NCBI RefSeq assembly: GCF_022347545.1
Contig: NZ_JAKREW010000020.1
Span: 1-64,000 of the forward strand
DNA: 64,000 nucleotides
Reading direction: 5' to 3'
Source of the DNA: Terribium retamae
GTDB lineage: Bacteria; Pseudomonadota; Alphaproteobacteria; Rhizobiales; Rhizobiaceae
In this document: one piece after another, positions 50,042-58,827 of the stretch
Numbering within the stretch: position 1 is the first letter of the stretch
Layout of the letters: every line of letters begins with the position of its first letter
Notes under the pieces: model-generated
The model's input: only the letters and a program-made list of their open reading frames with translations
Databases searched by the model: none
Told to the model about the DNA's origin: nothing
Position numbers and translations under genes: made by a program

Positions 50042-52435
50042 CTAGCACCAAACAAGGCGCTTGCTTGACCGTCCCTTCGTCTCCAATTCAACCTCCATCG
50101 CCTTGCCCGCCGCCATTAGGTCTTTCAGGATTTCATCACGCTGACGCGCGTCGATCGCCTTCAAACGGTCGGCCAACCGGCCGCGCGTTATGCCCTTCTT
50201 TCCAGCGCTACGAATGAGGCCGGCAATGCGCTTGTAATTGGCCTCGCGCTGGTTATCGGAAAGCCTGTCCTCCACCTCGGCAAGCATGGACGCAGCACAC
50301 GTCCAGGCAAGCGTTGCCGCCCATTCTATGTTGGCTTCAGATATTTCCGGAGTCTCCGGGTTGGTGCCGACAGAAACGATAAGCGCAAGCTTGATGGCGT
50401 TCTCAAGAATACGCTGCATGAATGGCCGCGATTCTGGATTGACCTTACGACTGCGCTCGTCAATCGACTCCTTTACCGACGCAAACAAACCAACTGCATC
50501 TTCAGTCCACGGCACGACGTACGGCTTGTTCTCACCAAACGGGGCGACCTTAATCTTTGCCTTAGCGAGGTTGCCGCGTTGTTTTGCGACATCGATGCCG
50601 GCCACGTCAGCCATTTTCATAAGGATGTCGTGCGGTACCCAACGAACGTCGCGCTTTGGCTTTACTGGATCGGGCCGACTTCCGGTAACATGGAAAAGCA
50701 CCAGCCGAGGCAACAGCCCATCTTCTGCGCTGGCCGATGACAGGGCGCTCCAGAATTGCTCTGGAGTTGAAGTGCCATGAATGCACAGGTTTGGGTTGTA
50801 GATGCGCTTGGGCGGACTTCCGCGGTACGCTGCTCCTTCAAAATAGGTTGAGCTTGCCGAATAGTAGTCGCGCAAATCAGTGGAAATGGCACGCTGGTGG
50901 CTTCCGGCCTTTCGATCTGTAATGTCACGAATGAAACCACCAAACTCGTCAATCTGGCAGTTCACCGACTGGTTTTCTTCCAACACCTCTCGCAACGCGG
51001 ACGCCGACATAATTCGCGCTGGACCGCCGAACCTCTCAAAGACGCCCTGGCTTGCCATAAGCAGCCGCTTGATCTGGCTGCGCGCGTGTTCTTTACCGAA
51101 ACCGGACTCAGCCAAAGCTACCGTGTAGATGTTCGGCCGCGTGTCCCTGCCGCCCGTCGAAAAACGGGATCCGGCGAGGGATGCCACCAACGGCAGCGCT
51201 GCAGCCAGGGCCAAAGCGCGGCATGGCTGTTCGGACGAAGACACGATCCAGTCTATGATATCCTCAACCAAGCCGCCCGGCCGCGTAAGTGCCTCGAGGT
51301 CCGAAATAGCCTCAAGTTTGTAATCCAGTGTATGTTCGTCTTCTTCATGTTCCGGCTCTGGTTCGGGCGCTGGGGTGTCCGCGACAGGCTGGGCTGCCCT
51401 TTTCTGCTTAGCCAAGGCTCGCTCAACCATGGGTGTAATGTCGACGTCCCGCGTGCCGTCGTCTTGATATTCCGGCTGCGGTATTGCTCTTGGCTGCTTG
51501 ATTCCCGCGTCTAGACCGCGCCGGATCTTGGCGCGGATTTCTCTTTCACCATCCTTGGCCACAACACCATTAGCATAAGCGGCGTCGTACAAACCGTGTT
51601 CGGCCTCGGAGCGAGACAAGGCACCTGCTCCGACCAATGTGCCCAAGTTGAATGCGCTGCGGTTTACCGCCTCGCCCCGTCCGCCTTGTTGAGCCGTCGC
51701 CAACTCGCGCAACTCAGCTTCTACGGCGCGCTCCACATAGACCGTGTTTTCTCCTGGTGTATAGGTATAGTTTCCACAGATGGTGGGCGCTTGCTTTGGC
51801 AGCACGAGCCCCAAAAGCCAGTCCGGAGCCTCAGCTAGAGGCGGCAAGCCCTCACCGTCATAGTCGACCCATACGTACTCGCGACCATCTGCCGTGCGGC
51901 TGCCAGGCATTACCACATAGCCGCCACTTGAGCGCACGTCTAAGCCGCGCCCTAGGCCACCACGGTTGCGAATGCCTTGGTTGTGTTTGAAGAACCGGTG
52001 TTCGCCGCCACCCGCGGTCTTCGCTGTTGCAGTGGCGGGCAGAGCGCCGTGTTTCTCTTCAAGCGCCGCCAAAGTTTCATAGCCGTTGATGATATTGCCA
52101 TCGTCGTCCTTGTGAACGTCGATGTCCAACACCCACGCGCCCAATTGTTCGCCGGTTGGCGATCCAATCATTGAACCGGGATTTCTTTCCCACAAAATAT
52201 TAATGATGCGGGGGCTTAAAGTGGCGCCTTTAAATCCGTTGCTTAGCCTCGGGGTCTTGGCCTTAAGAACGATGATTTCGCCGGTTTCAGGATCGAATTC
52301 GTTCGTTGTTTCATCCGCCTCACGGCACGGGAAAACGGGAACGTTGGCGCCCGCATACGAAAGGGCGACGTCACGAGGTGTGGTCAATTTCATGCCTTTG
52401 GTGAAAGGTCTATTCAGAAAGTCAAAAAGAGACAC
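50042..52435 (-). CDS. Bifunctional primase-polymerase with DUF3987 helicase-like domain
   Basis: 797 residues. The N-terminal 270 carry a Prim-Pol domain: GAWVLDIDVHK supplies the metal-binding D-x-D, GGGEHRFFKHN and RSSGGYVVMPGS the remaining motifs. From about residue 390 a DUF3987 domain follows (ALALAAALPLVASLAGSRF, AESGFGKEHARSQIKRLL with a GxGK P-loop), typical of phage primase-helicase replicases. It probably starts replication at the adjacent iteron region. The end (LKAIDARQRDEILKDLM) resembles a winged helix. Confidence 0.88.
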   Translation of the reverse strand: MSLFDFLNRPFTKGMKLTTPRDVALSYAGANVPVFPCREADETTNEFDPETGEIIVLKAKTPRLSNGFKGATLSPRIINILWERNPGSMIGSPTGEQLGAWVLDIDVHKDDDGNIINGYETLAALEEKHGALPATATAKTAGGGEHRFFKHNQGIRNRGGLGRGLDVRSSGGYVVMPGSRTADGREYVWVDYDGEGLPPLAEAPDWLLGLVLPKQAPTICGNYTYTPGENTVYVERAVEAELRELATAQQGGRGEAVNRSAFNLGTLVGAGALSRSEAEHGLYDAAYANGVVAKDGEREIRAKIRRGLDAGIKQPRAIPQPEYQDDGTRDVDITPMVERALAKQKRAAQPVADTPAPEPEPEHEEDEHTLDYKLEAISDLEALTRPGGLVEDIIDWIVSSSEQPCRALALAAALPLVASLAGSRFSTGGRDTRPNIYTVALAESGFGKEHARSQIKRLLMASQGVFERFGGPARIMSASALREVLEENQSVNCQIDEFGGFIRDITDRKAGSHQRAISTDLRDYYSASSTYFEGAAYRGSPPKRIYNPNLCIHGTSTPEQFWSALSSASAEDGLLPRLVLFHVTGSRPDPVKPKRDVRWVPHDILMKMADVAGIDVAKQRGNLAKAKIKVAPFGENKPYVVPWTEDAVGLFASVKESIDERSRKVNPESRPFMQRILENAIKLALIVSVGTNPETPEISEANIEWAATLAWTCAASMLAEVEDRLSDNQREANYKRIAGLIRSAGKKGITRGRLADRLKAIDARQRDEILKDLMAAGKAMEVELETKGRSSKRLVWC

Positions 52436-52437
52436 GC

Positions 52438-52773
52438 CTAGAAAGGCGCGTCTCTATCTCTAACAAGTTGCCTCAATCTTTTCGAACACCCATCCCAAAT
52501 GGCGCCGACGAACATTAGGACTTGTTCCTGGTCCCACTCGCCAAGGTCAGTGCCGAACTCCTCGACAAGCGGGGCAGCCGCATCCATACCACCCTCCCTT
52601 GCTTTGAGCTTGTATGCGTCCGGCCGCTTAAGGCGTCGAATGTCGTCAATTAGAGGCACGCAGGATACGCATAGCCATTTAGGGTCGTTGTCTCTGGAGT
52701 TTGTCAGGCCGATACCAATGCCGGAAGCGCGATCGCCGCAAAACCAGCATTCGGCTGGGTCATGTTCGCTCAT
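52438..52773 (-). CDS. Zinc-binding phage protein (DUF6511-like)
   Basis: 111 residues from ATG 52773. An N-terminal CX2C zinc knuckle, DPAECWFCGDRASGIGIGLT, with a later CVSCVPL pair, then a helical C-terminal part with WDQEQVLMFVGAIWDGCSKR. Proteins of this type occur in phage replication operons; role unknown. The ATG overlaps the methyltransferase stop. Confidence 0.7.
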   Translation of the reverse strand: MSEHDPAECWFCGDRASGIGIGLTNSRDNDPKWLCVSCVPLIDDIRRLKRPDAYKLKAREGGMDAAAPLVEEFGTDLGEWDQEQVLMFVGAIWDGCSKRLRQLVRDRDAPF

Positions 52774-54122
52774 GCTGCACCTGTTGAGAACAACGGCAGA
52801 TTGTCGTTTGCTACCTGCTTTATTGCTTTTGCACGGCGGGTTGCCGGCCCTTTGTCCGCAAGCCGAAGCCGCTCGGCGATGTCGGACTGGTATTCTTCCT
52901 CGCGCTCGATAAGGATGCACCGCATGCCCTCGCGCCATGCCGCCTCGCCCGTGCTGCCACTGCCCGCGAAGGGATCCAGCACGAGGCCGCCTTTCGGTGT
53001 GACCAGTCGCACCAGCCATTGCATCAGGACGACCGGCTTTACGGTCGGGTGCTTGCTGCCTATGCGGTCTAGCTTGTCGGCTTTGGCCGTGTAGAAGAAG
53101 CGGGCGGCGGAGCCGGAGTCGCCGTACTGCGGCCCGCAGGGCGAATTACTGACGTCGGACCAGATGCCGCCCGTGCCGCGGGCGGTCGTTTCGGTGCCCG
53201 CCTTGCTGTCAGGAAACCCCGCAAGCACCTCGTCGCTGCCGTCGTGCGCGATGTTGGCGGGCCAGCGGCCAGTGGTGGCCCGGCCACCACTCTCGTCTCC
53301 TTTGAACTGACCGTAGATGTCATTGCTGCTGGCGCTAGGGTTAAACCGCTCCTCATCACCAACCCGGCAGCCGTCGATGTTCAGCGCGCCCGTCCCGTGC
53401 TCGAGCACATTTGCGGCAACCGTGCCAATCAACGGCTTGCGCGCGAGGCAGATCGGCTCCCACGCGGGCTTGAGCGCTGTGCCCCATCCTTGCCACTCCG
53501 CAGCCTGCGGAGTGGCGGCTTCGTCTCCTGCTTTTTCGTGATAGCCGCGCTCAAGGGCCTCCAACCGCCAAGGGCGATCATCGCCTTTGATCGCGCCGCC
53601 GACTAGATTGGGCGGATTGCCAAGCTTCGATGCGTCAACGCGCACCTTCTCACGCTCCGCGCCGAAGTGCTTGTCAATCGCCTTCGACACATCATGCGAC
53701 TTCGGAAATCCCGACCCATAAACCCAAGCCAACTGGTCGCGAATTTCAAAGCCGGCGTCCTCGATCGCAACAGTCATACGGTGGTAGGTACGCGTGCCGG
53801 AGAACGCCACGACATGCCCGCCCGGCTTTAGAACACGAAACACCTCTGCCCAAAACTCGACGGCAAACGCTGTCTCGCCGGTATCCCATTGTTTACCCAT
53901 GAAGCCAGCCGATGAGCGCGAATAGACATCGCCATCCCGCGTCGGCGCGCTGCCCTCTTTGCCGAACCGCTTCTGAATGGACACCAGCGCATACGGCGGA
54001 TCCGTCACAACGCTGTCAATGCTGTCGTCTGGCATAGCCCGGATAACGTCGCGGCAATCACCTGGACGCAATTCAACCTTGCCGTCGAGAAAAATTTGCG
54101 CTGGTGCAAGTTTCGTTGTCAT
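52770..54122 (-). CDS. DNA methyltransferase (N6-adenine or N4-cytosine, DpnIIB/beta type)
   Basis: 450 residues from ATG 54122 behind GGAGTGGG. The catalytic motif IV is DSVVTDPPYALV near residue 40; motif I LDPFAGSGSTGEA lies near the C-terminus, so the order is that of the beta class. No partner restriction gene is seen, which suggests an orphan methyltransferase that protects phage DNA from host restriction. A large insert (about 170-330) may be the target-recognition part. Ends in QVANDNLPLFSTGAA. Confidence 0.88.
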   Translation of the reverse strand: MTTKLAPAQIFLDGKVELRPGDCRDVIRAMPDDSIDSVVTDPPYALVSIQKRFGKEGSAPTRDGDVYSRSSAGFMGKQWDTGETAFAVEFWAEVFRVLKPGGHVVAFSGTRTYHRMTVAIEDAGFEIRDQLAWVYGSGFPKSHDVSKAIDKHFGAEREKVRVDASKLGNPPNLVGGAIKGDDRPWRLEALERGYHEKAGDEAATPQAAEWQGWGTALKPAWEPICLARKPLIGTVAANVLEHGTGALNIDGCRVGDEERFNPSASSNDIYGQFKGDESGGRATTGRWPANIAHDGSDEVLAGFPDSKAGTETTARGTGGIWSDVSNSPCGPQYGDSGSAARFFYTAKADKLDRIGSKHPTVKPVVLMQWLVRLVTPKGGLVLDPFAGSGSTGEAAWREGMRCILIEREEEYQSDIAERLRLADKGPATRRAKAIKQVANDNLPLFSTGAA

Positions 54123-54253
54123 TCCCACTCCACAAAATAGTCGGCGTACGTGGCGATGTTCATCATTGCATCTTCCAATGAACACAGGTCGGCTAGATAC
54201 AAGTCATAATCCGGCTCGTATTCGTGCGGCGCCATTAGCCAAGCGTAACTCAT
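54119..54253 (-). CDS. Small acidic protein
   Basis: 44 residues, very acidic and Tyr-rich (EYEPDYDLYLADLCSLEDAM). The ATG overlaps the preceding stop (ATGA), and its stop overlaps the methyltransferase start. A small DNA-mimic is possible but speculative. Confidence 0.55.
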   Translation of the reverse strand: MSYAWLMAPHEYEPDYDLYLADLCSLEDAMMNIATYADYFVEWE

Positions 54254-54456
54254 TCCGCTGCCTCAACTTGCGTAGCGGCGGCGGTTAGCGTTTGTGCAAC
54301 CCATCGCGCCATCGATTCGTCGGAACATGAACAAACTGTGTTGCAATGAGCGTCCCACACTTCGTGAAGAACGCGTACGGTTTCTGTTGCGCCAGCCGGC
54401 CCGTTGCCGTTATTATCAACAGGCGTCGGCATATAGTAATACGGTCCGCCAACCAT
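54250..54456 (-). CDS. Small hypothetical protein
   Basis: 68 residues from ATG 54456. VRVLHEVWDAHCNTVCSCSD holds three cysteines, then SMARWVAQTLTAAATQVEAA helix. TGATG join with the preceding gene. Not recognised. Confidence 0.6.
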   Translation of the reverse strand: MVGGPYYYMPTPVDNNGNGPAGATETVRVLHEVWDAHCNTVCSCSDESMARWVAQTLTAAATQVEAAE

Positions 54457-54965
54457 CACGCCGCCCTTATCAAAATCGTTTCCTGCCCCGTCTTGAGCGC
54501 CGCACCCTTGACCGACTCGTTAGCAGCCAAGCGCTCCATGATTGCCTTCTTGTCCGGCTTGCGTTCCGTCACATAAGCCCACTTCGGAAGCTTCATGACG
54601 TCCGTCACCTCGACGCTGTCGCGGCCCTTAGCAATGCTAACCGTGCCTTCGACAAGCTGTGCTTTCGGCAGGCCGGCCGCCTTAAGCACGCGGTACAGCA
54701 TGGCGCGCGCAATCTCGTCTCGCCGTTCGTCCTTGGCCTTAAGCGACTGCAGGTCTTTAATGCGGTCCGCCCTTGCTTTAGCCATGCTTGCCGAATGACG
54801 CTGCATGGAGAGAAGGCGCGTCAACACAGAGTCCATATCCGTTTCGCCCTCCAGCATATCTCGGCGCAAGTCTTCGTCTTCCGCAAGTTCCGGAAACTGC
54901 ATCGTAAGCGCATGAATGTGCGCCTCGAGCGTGGCTACGTTTGCCTGGATGAAGTTGTTGGTCAT
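54456..54965 (-). CDS. Siphovirus Gp157-like protein
   Basis: 169 residues from ATG 54965 (TAATG). A long coiled coil (SMQRHSASMAKARADRIKDL) is followed by a compact end with GTVSIAKGRDSVEVTDVMK and KLPKWAYVTERKPDKKAIME. This is the Gp157 family of phages. One member is reported to confer phage resistance; others are thought to work with replication or recombination. The gene lies in the replication operon. Confidence 0.75.
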   Translation of the reverse strand: MTNNFIQANVATLEAHIHALTMQFPELAEDEDLRRDMLEGETDMDSVLTRLLSMQRHSASMAKARADRIKDLQSLKAKDERRDEIARAMLYRVLKAAGLPKAQLVEGTVSIAKGRDSVEVTDVMKLPKWAYVTERKPDKKAIMERLAANESVKGAALKTGQETILIRAA

Positions 54966-55168
54966 TAGTTCCACTCCTCCTTAGGATGATCTGCGGCCGC
55001 AGCGTCAATAGCCTGCAACATAGTCGGCCCGTGCCACCACCGATTGCCTACACGCACAATCCATTCGCGAGTTGCGTCGTCTTGACTTATGCGCAAACTG
55101 GTATCGCTGCCATTCTCAACGTAGCCACACATGCGCCTTAGCGCCGCCATACGTTCGTCGTTTGTCAC
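54965..55168 (-). CDS. Small hypothetical protein
   Basis: 67 residues from a GTG. Contains ATREWIVRVGNRWWHGPTML, a two-strand beta hairpin with tryptophans, and an acidic end. Joined to the Gp157-like gene by TAATG. Not recognised. Confidence 0.6.
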   Translation of the reverse strand: MTNDERMAALRRMCGYVENGSDTSLRISQDDATREWIVRVGNRWWHGPTMLQAIDAAAADHPKEEWN

Positions 55169-55232
55169 TTGTAACCTTCACGCTTCATATTTGACGCATA
55201 AGGAGCGCCAACGTGTCATTTGTGCTTACCGC

Positions 55233-55253
55233 TTGTTGCGCATCGCGCAACAA
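55233..55253. promoter_or_regulatory. Perfect 21-base palindrome in an intergenic gap
   Basis: TTGTTGCGC (55233-55241), ATC, GCGCAACAA (55245-55253). It lies in the only real gap of this part of the early operon, just before the 67-residue gene. Operator or mRNA hairpin. It resembles the third palindrome upstream of TerS. Confidence 0.55.
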
Positions 55254-55263
55254 TTCGTAGGCG

Positions 55264-55449
55264 CTACCACTCCCTCGCATGTGCCTGCGCCAACCGGATT
55301 GCGTCCTCTCGCACAATAATATACCCCGCATTCCGCAACGCCGTTACGCACTGCACCGCTAGCGCGGGTGCACCAACGTAACCGTTCACACAGCCGCGCA
55401 ACTCCGCGGTAAGCACTTCTGTTGGTGTCTTGTTAGAATGGAATGTCAT
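55264..55449 (-). CDS. Small hypothetical protein
   Basis: 61 residues overlapping the helicase end by 17 bases. TPTEVLTAELRGCVNGYVGA then AVQCVTALRNAGYIIVRED, a helix-rich pattern with two cysteines. Not recognised. Confidence 0.6.
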   Translation of the reverse strand: MTFHSNKTPTEVLTAELRGCVNGYVGAPALAVQCVTALRNAGYIIVREDAIRLAQAHAREW

Positions 55450-57118
55450 CGTCTAATGCCTCCCGCAGTCCATACGAATAGTTGTCGTTGTCGCATGACG
55501 GCACGTTGTCGTTGGCGGAGCCCGGTCTATGATCGGTAATCGTCCAATACTTGCCGTCTGGCTTAACTGCTATTTCCGCCGTAGTGCTCAACTCTCTCTG
55601 TCGATCCAGCCACTCCATCACGGACTTGGGCATTGGTCGCTTGCCAGAATGAGCTATCCACCACCGATCAGCCTTAGTCTTTGGAAAGCCCTTGTGTTCC
55701 GGGCACAGCCATTCACGTATCGACGTTAACCCGCACATGTAGCTGACTTTCACAGAAGGAGGCTTGTCTCCTTTGCCTTCGTGGAAGTCGAAGCGTCGGC
55801 TTGTAACGGTGCGCCAGGCGGCTTCGCCTTTGCTAAGCATCGGCACGTCTTCAGCGCGCGCGCTAATCTTTGGTGTGTCGTCAATTGGGAACTCATACCC
55901 GCAATCCGGACACTTATGTGCAGACGCATGCACCAGACTACCGCACCCGCCAGACTCTTGGGGACATTGCTTTACGGGCGCGTCCCCTGAACCTGAACGT
56001 GCGCTTGGCGGCAAGACCGCATCAATTGGGCCATGCTTCCGGACCACTCCAGCAAAATCAAGAAATAGACAGTTTTCCTTGCCAGGATAGAGTCGCAGCC
56101 CACGGCCAGCCATTTGGATATAGAGTCCGGCCGAAGCGGTTGGGCGGCAAAATGCCACCAGGTCAATGATTGGCAGATTTGTTCCTGTGGTTAGAACCGA
56201 ATTGTTTGTTAACGCACGAATGCGACCAGCCTTGAAATCCTCCAGTATGCGGTCGCGCTCATTCTTTGGCGTCGTGCCGTCGATCGCCTCGCAGCTATAC
56301 CCACGGCTGCGGATTTCATCGCGCATATGGTAGGCGTGCTCAACGCCGGAACAGAAGCACAGCCACGCCTTCCGCTCGGCACCAGGTGCTGTGCCGTACG
56401 TCACAATTTCATCCACTACGGCGCGCGTCAGTTCTTCTTTATCAACTGCGGCCTGCAATGCGTTCTGCTTGTAGTCACCGCCGAGTTTGCCAACACCCGT
56501 GACGTCATATGTCGTCGCCATACCCTTGGAAATTGGGCGCACCAGGTAGCCACCATCAATCATGGCGGTGACGGGCTGCTCAAAGCAGATATCGTCAAAC
56601 AGCGCGCCATCGCCCTCGTTTAGCAATCCCTCGCCAAGCCTGTACGGCGTCGCTGTTAAGCCAATCAATTTCAGGTCGGGATTGATCTCCCGAAGACCGG
56701 CAAGTAGTTGGCCATACTGCGTTTCAGAATTGCGCGGAATAAGGTGTGCCTCATCAACCATAACAAGGTCGATGTGGCCAATAGTCTTTGCGTGTTTGGC
56801 GATCGTTTGGACTCCGCCAAAGATAATTTGTGCGTGCGCGTCGCGACGTCCCACGCCAGCACTAAAGATACCGGCTGGTGCGAATGGCCAAACGTTCAAC
56901 AGTTCGCGATAGTTAGAAATGATCAATTCGCGAACATGCGTACAAACCAGTATGCGCAGATCCGGATAGCCTTCGATGATCTCTTTACAGATATAAGCCA
57001 AGCAGGCACTTTTGCCCGCTCCGGTCGGCAAGACGATAAGCGGCGAGCCTGGCTTTTCGCGCCAGTATTCGTAAAGCGCATCAATGGCGGATCGCTGATA
57101 TGGGCGCAGTTCAAGCAT
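55433..57118 (-). CDS. SF2 DNA helicase with an SSB-like C-terminal tip
   Basis: 561 residues. Walker A LPTGAGKS with K36, DEAH box VMVDEAHLI near 122, GLTATPYRLG near 155, and QMAGRGLRLYPGK in the second RecA domain give the full set of SF2 helicase motifs. Then a zinc ribbon (CPQESGGCG, HKCPDCGYEF) near 400 and a basic C-terminal domain. The last residues, ALDDDIPF, equal the acidic tip of bacterial SSB. Probable role: unwinding DNA in replication or repair. Confidence 0.9.
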   Translation of the reverse strand: MLELRPYQRSAIDALYEYWREKPGSPLIVLPTGAGKSACLAYICKEIIEGYPDLRILVCTHVRELIISNYRELLNVWPFAPAGIFSAGVGRRDAHAQIIFGGVQTIAKHAKTIGHIDLVMVDEAHLIPRNSETQYGQLLAGLREINPDLKLIGLTATPYRLGEGLLNEGDGALFDDICFEQPVTAMIDGGYLVRPISKGMATTYDVTGVGKLGGDYKQNALQAAVDKEELTRAVVDEIVTYGTAPGAERKAWLCFCSGVEHAYHMRDEIRSRGYSCEAIDGTTPKNERDRILEDFKAGRIRALTNNSVLTTGTNLPIIDLVAFCRPTASAGLYIQMAGRGLRLYPGKENCLFLDFAGVVRKHGPIDAVLPPSARSGSGDAPVKQCPQESGGCGSLVHASAHKCPDCGYEFPIDDTPKISARAEDVPMLSKGEAAWRTVTSRRFDFHEGKGDKPPSVKVSYMCGLTSIREWLCPEHKGFPKTKADRWWIAHSGKRPMPKSVMEWLDRQRELSTTAEIAVKPDGKYWTITDHRPGSANDNVPSCDNDNYSYGLREALDDDIPF

Positions 57119-57944
57119 TTTTATGCCTCATATCGAATTCGCAAAGCGCCGCGCGAAGCGCAACAATGGACTCACCAGGTTCGTTGTCATTGCTTGCAAC
57201 AACCAACCTTGCTGCATTTAGGATATCTGATATGGCGGAATAACTAAGGCGCTTTCGTTGATTTTGAGATTGCGCTTTACGAGAGGCCCATCGACAATTG
57301 TTCGGTTCATAATTCCCGTTTGGGTCTATACGATCTAGCGTCCACTTCGGTGGCCTGTCGCCCATGTCGTAATAGAAATTTTCAAACGACAGCCACCTGT
57401 CACAAACCGTAATGCCTCTGCCGCCATAATCAGAATATTGATCGCCATTTGGGTTCTCTCACCTTTGTCTCATGGCGTGCCATGATTTGTAAGCACCCGA
57501 GAAGCCCCCGGCCGCTTTTGACCTGGCTTGCCCATGTTTTGTGACCCCTGCGGCTCTCCAATTTTGCGACATGCAACCGCACGATTTGCTTCTTCCCTGC
57601 ATCAGGGTATTCGCGGGAACTATCTTTGTATTGCCGCACTCACAAACACATAACCATGCAGAGCCGCCGTTCTTAGCGCTTGGTGCTCGCTCTACGACGG
57701 TCCACAGTCCGAACTGTTTGCCGACATGGTCTGGCCCCTTGTGGCGTTTTGGCTTTTCAAAACGCTGTATCACTAAAGCAGCATTGACATCGTCAGTGCA
57801 CTGCATGCACTGAGATCCCTTAGTTCTTCTAATCGCGACGTGGCCGTATTTGCACGGCTTGCCTGTAAAGTAGGACGCCGCACCAGCCTTCCTCGCCATA
57901 ACAACGCTAGGCAAGTGCGGTCCAAAATAATTGGCTGAAAGCAC
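57111..57944 (-). pseudogene. HNH/zinc-finger endonuclease gene broken by an in-frame TGA
   Basis: The N-terminal frame (57944-57459, 161 residues) has zinc-binding pairs (CKYGH, CMQCTDD, CVCECGN, CGCMSQN) and ends HAMRQR. The same frame goes on after TGA 57461-57459: ENPNGDQYSDYGGRGITVCD, then the HNH end MGDRPPKWTLDRIDPNGNYE and NNCRWASRK. In family members a cysteine stands where the TGA lies (pattern MRARC-NP). One base change would restore 277 residues. Likely a nonsense mutation; recoding is possible but not shown. Confidence 0.8.
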
Positions 57945-58435
57945 TAAGCCACCTTCTGAATCTTCTTGCGTTCTTTGGAAATAAGCTGCTCAACACGCTG
58001 GTGCGATATCTTGCGGCGCGCAGCGATCTCGTACATACGTTCGCCGGCGGCTAGTCTAACAAGCATGCGTCCGCCGCGACTACGAGATAGCTTACGCACC
58101 ATCTGCGCAGCCATAACAATGTTCTCTTGCTGCGGCTCTGTGCTGCGGAAGGGCAACAACTCGCCAACGTCCGCTTCGCTAAAGTACTTGCGCCGTGTCT
58201 TGGCTTTGCCGCGATATCCCTCAACAACGGTGCGCACCTGCCATGAAAGCCACGTACCAAAGCCACCGTCATCAGGTCGATAAAGATGCCACTTCTCAAG
58301 CGCATAGAGCATTACGTCTTGCGTAACCTCTTCCAGGTTTTCTTGTGGCGCGATTTTGCGAATGAAGTTCTTGATGTAATCAATATGCGCTTCAAGTTTT
58401 TGGTCGAATTCGGCGGGCCGTTCGTTGGTGGTCAT
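57944..58435 (-). CDS. Sigma-70-like (ECF type) factor
   Basis: 163 residues. Region 2-like: LEEVTQDVMLYALEK, GFGTWLSWQVRTVVEGYRGK. Region 4-like: LVRLAAGERMYEIAARRKIS and HQRVEQLISKERKKI, a helix-turn-helix. No region 1 or 3. Phage factors of this kind redirect RNA polymerase to phage promoters; it would be a natural activator of the late genes. Overlaps both neighbours. Confidence 0.75.
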   Translation of the reverse strand: MTTNERPAEFDQKLEAHIDYIKNFIRKIAPQENLEEVTQDVMLYALEKWHLYRPDDGGFGTWLSWQVRTVVEGYRGKAKTRRKYFSEADVGELLPFRSTEPQQENIVMAAQMVRKLSRSRGGRMLVRLAAGERMYEIAARRKISHQRVEQLISKERKKIQKVA

Positions 58436-58827
58436 GCTTCCTCCATAGTCATGGCGTTCTCACGCAACACGAACGACGACTTACGGCGCGCAACAGGCAC
58501 GAGCGCATCAGGGTCAAGGTGCGGGTTGTAGATGGAGGCGCCGCGGTAGCGGAACCATTCGCGCATTTCATGGCTTTCCGCATCTTGGATAAGGCCGAAC
58601 ACCGCGCCAACGATTTCCTGCCGGCACATATGCGTGCTAAGGAATCGCTTGGATCCACGCCAAGGAGTCCGCTTACCGTCACGTGAACAACTGTCCAACG
58701 TGGCGTCGGATTCCTCAGTAACGTGAAGCTGCACATAAGGTTGGTCGTGTTGGAAGCCAACAAGAATGTGCCAACCCGGTTTGTAGGTAATGGCCTCAAG
58801 AATTTCGGCCATTTCTTCGTGTGTCAC
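58432..58827 (-). CDS. Conserved phage protein (WRGSKRFLS type)
   Basis: 131 residues from the GTG overlapping the nuclease stop. The pattern TPWRGSKRFLSTHMCRQEIV, HEMREWFRYRGASIYNPHLD is conserved in many phage early regions; function not known. An ATGA overlap leads into the sigma-like gene. Confidence 0.7.
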   Translation of the reverse strand: MTHEEMAEILEAITYKPGWHILVGFQHDQPYVQLHVTEESDATLDSCSRDGKRTPWRGSKRFLSTHMCRQEIVGAVFGLIQDAESHEMREWFRYRGASIYNPHLDPDALVPVARRKSSFVLRENAMTMEEA

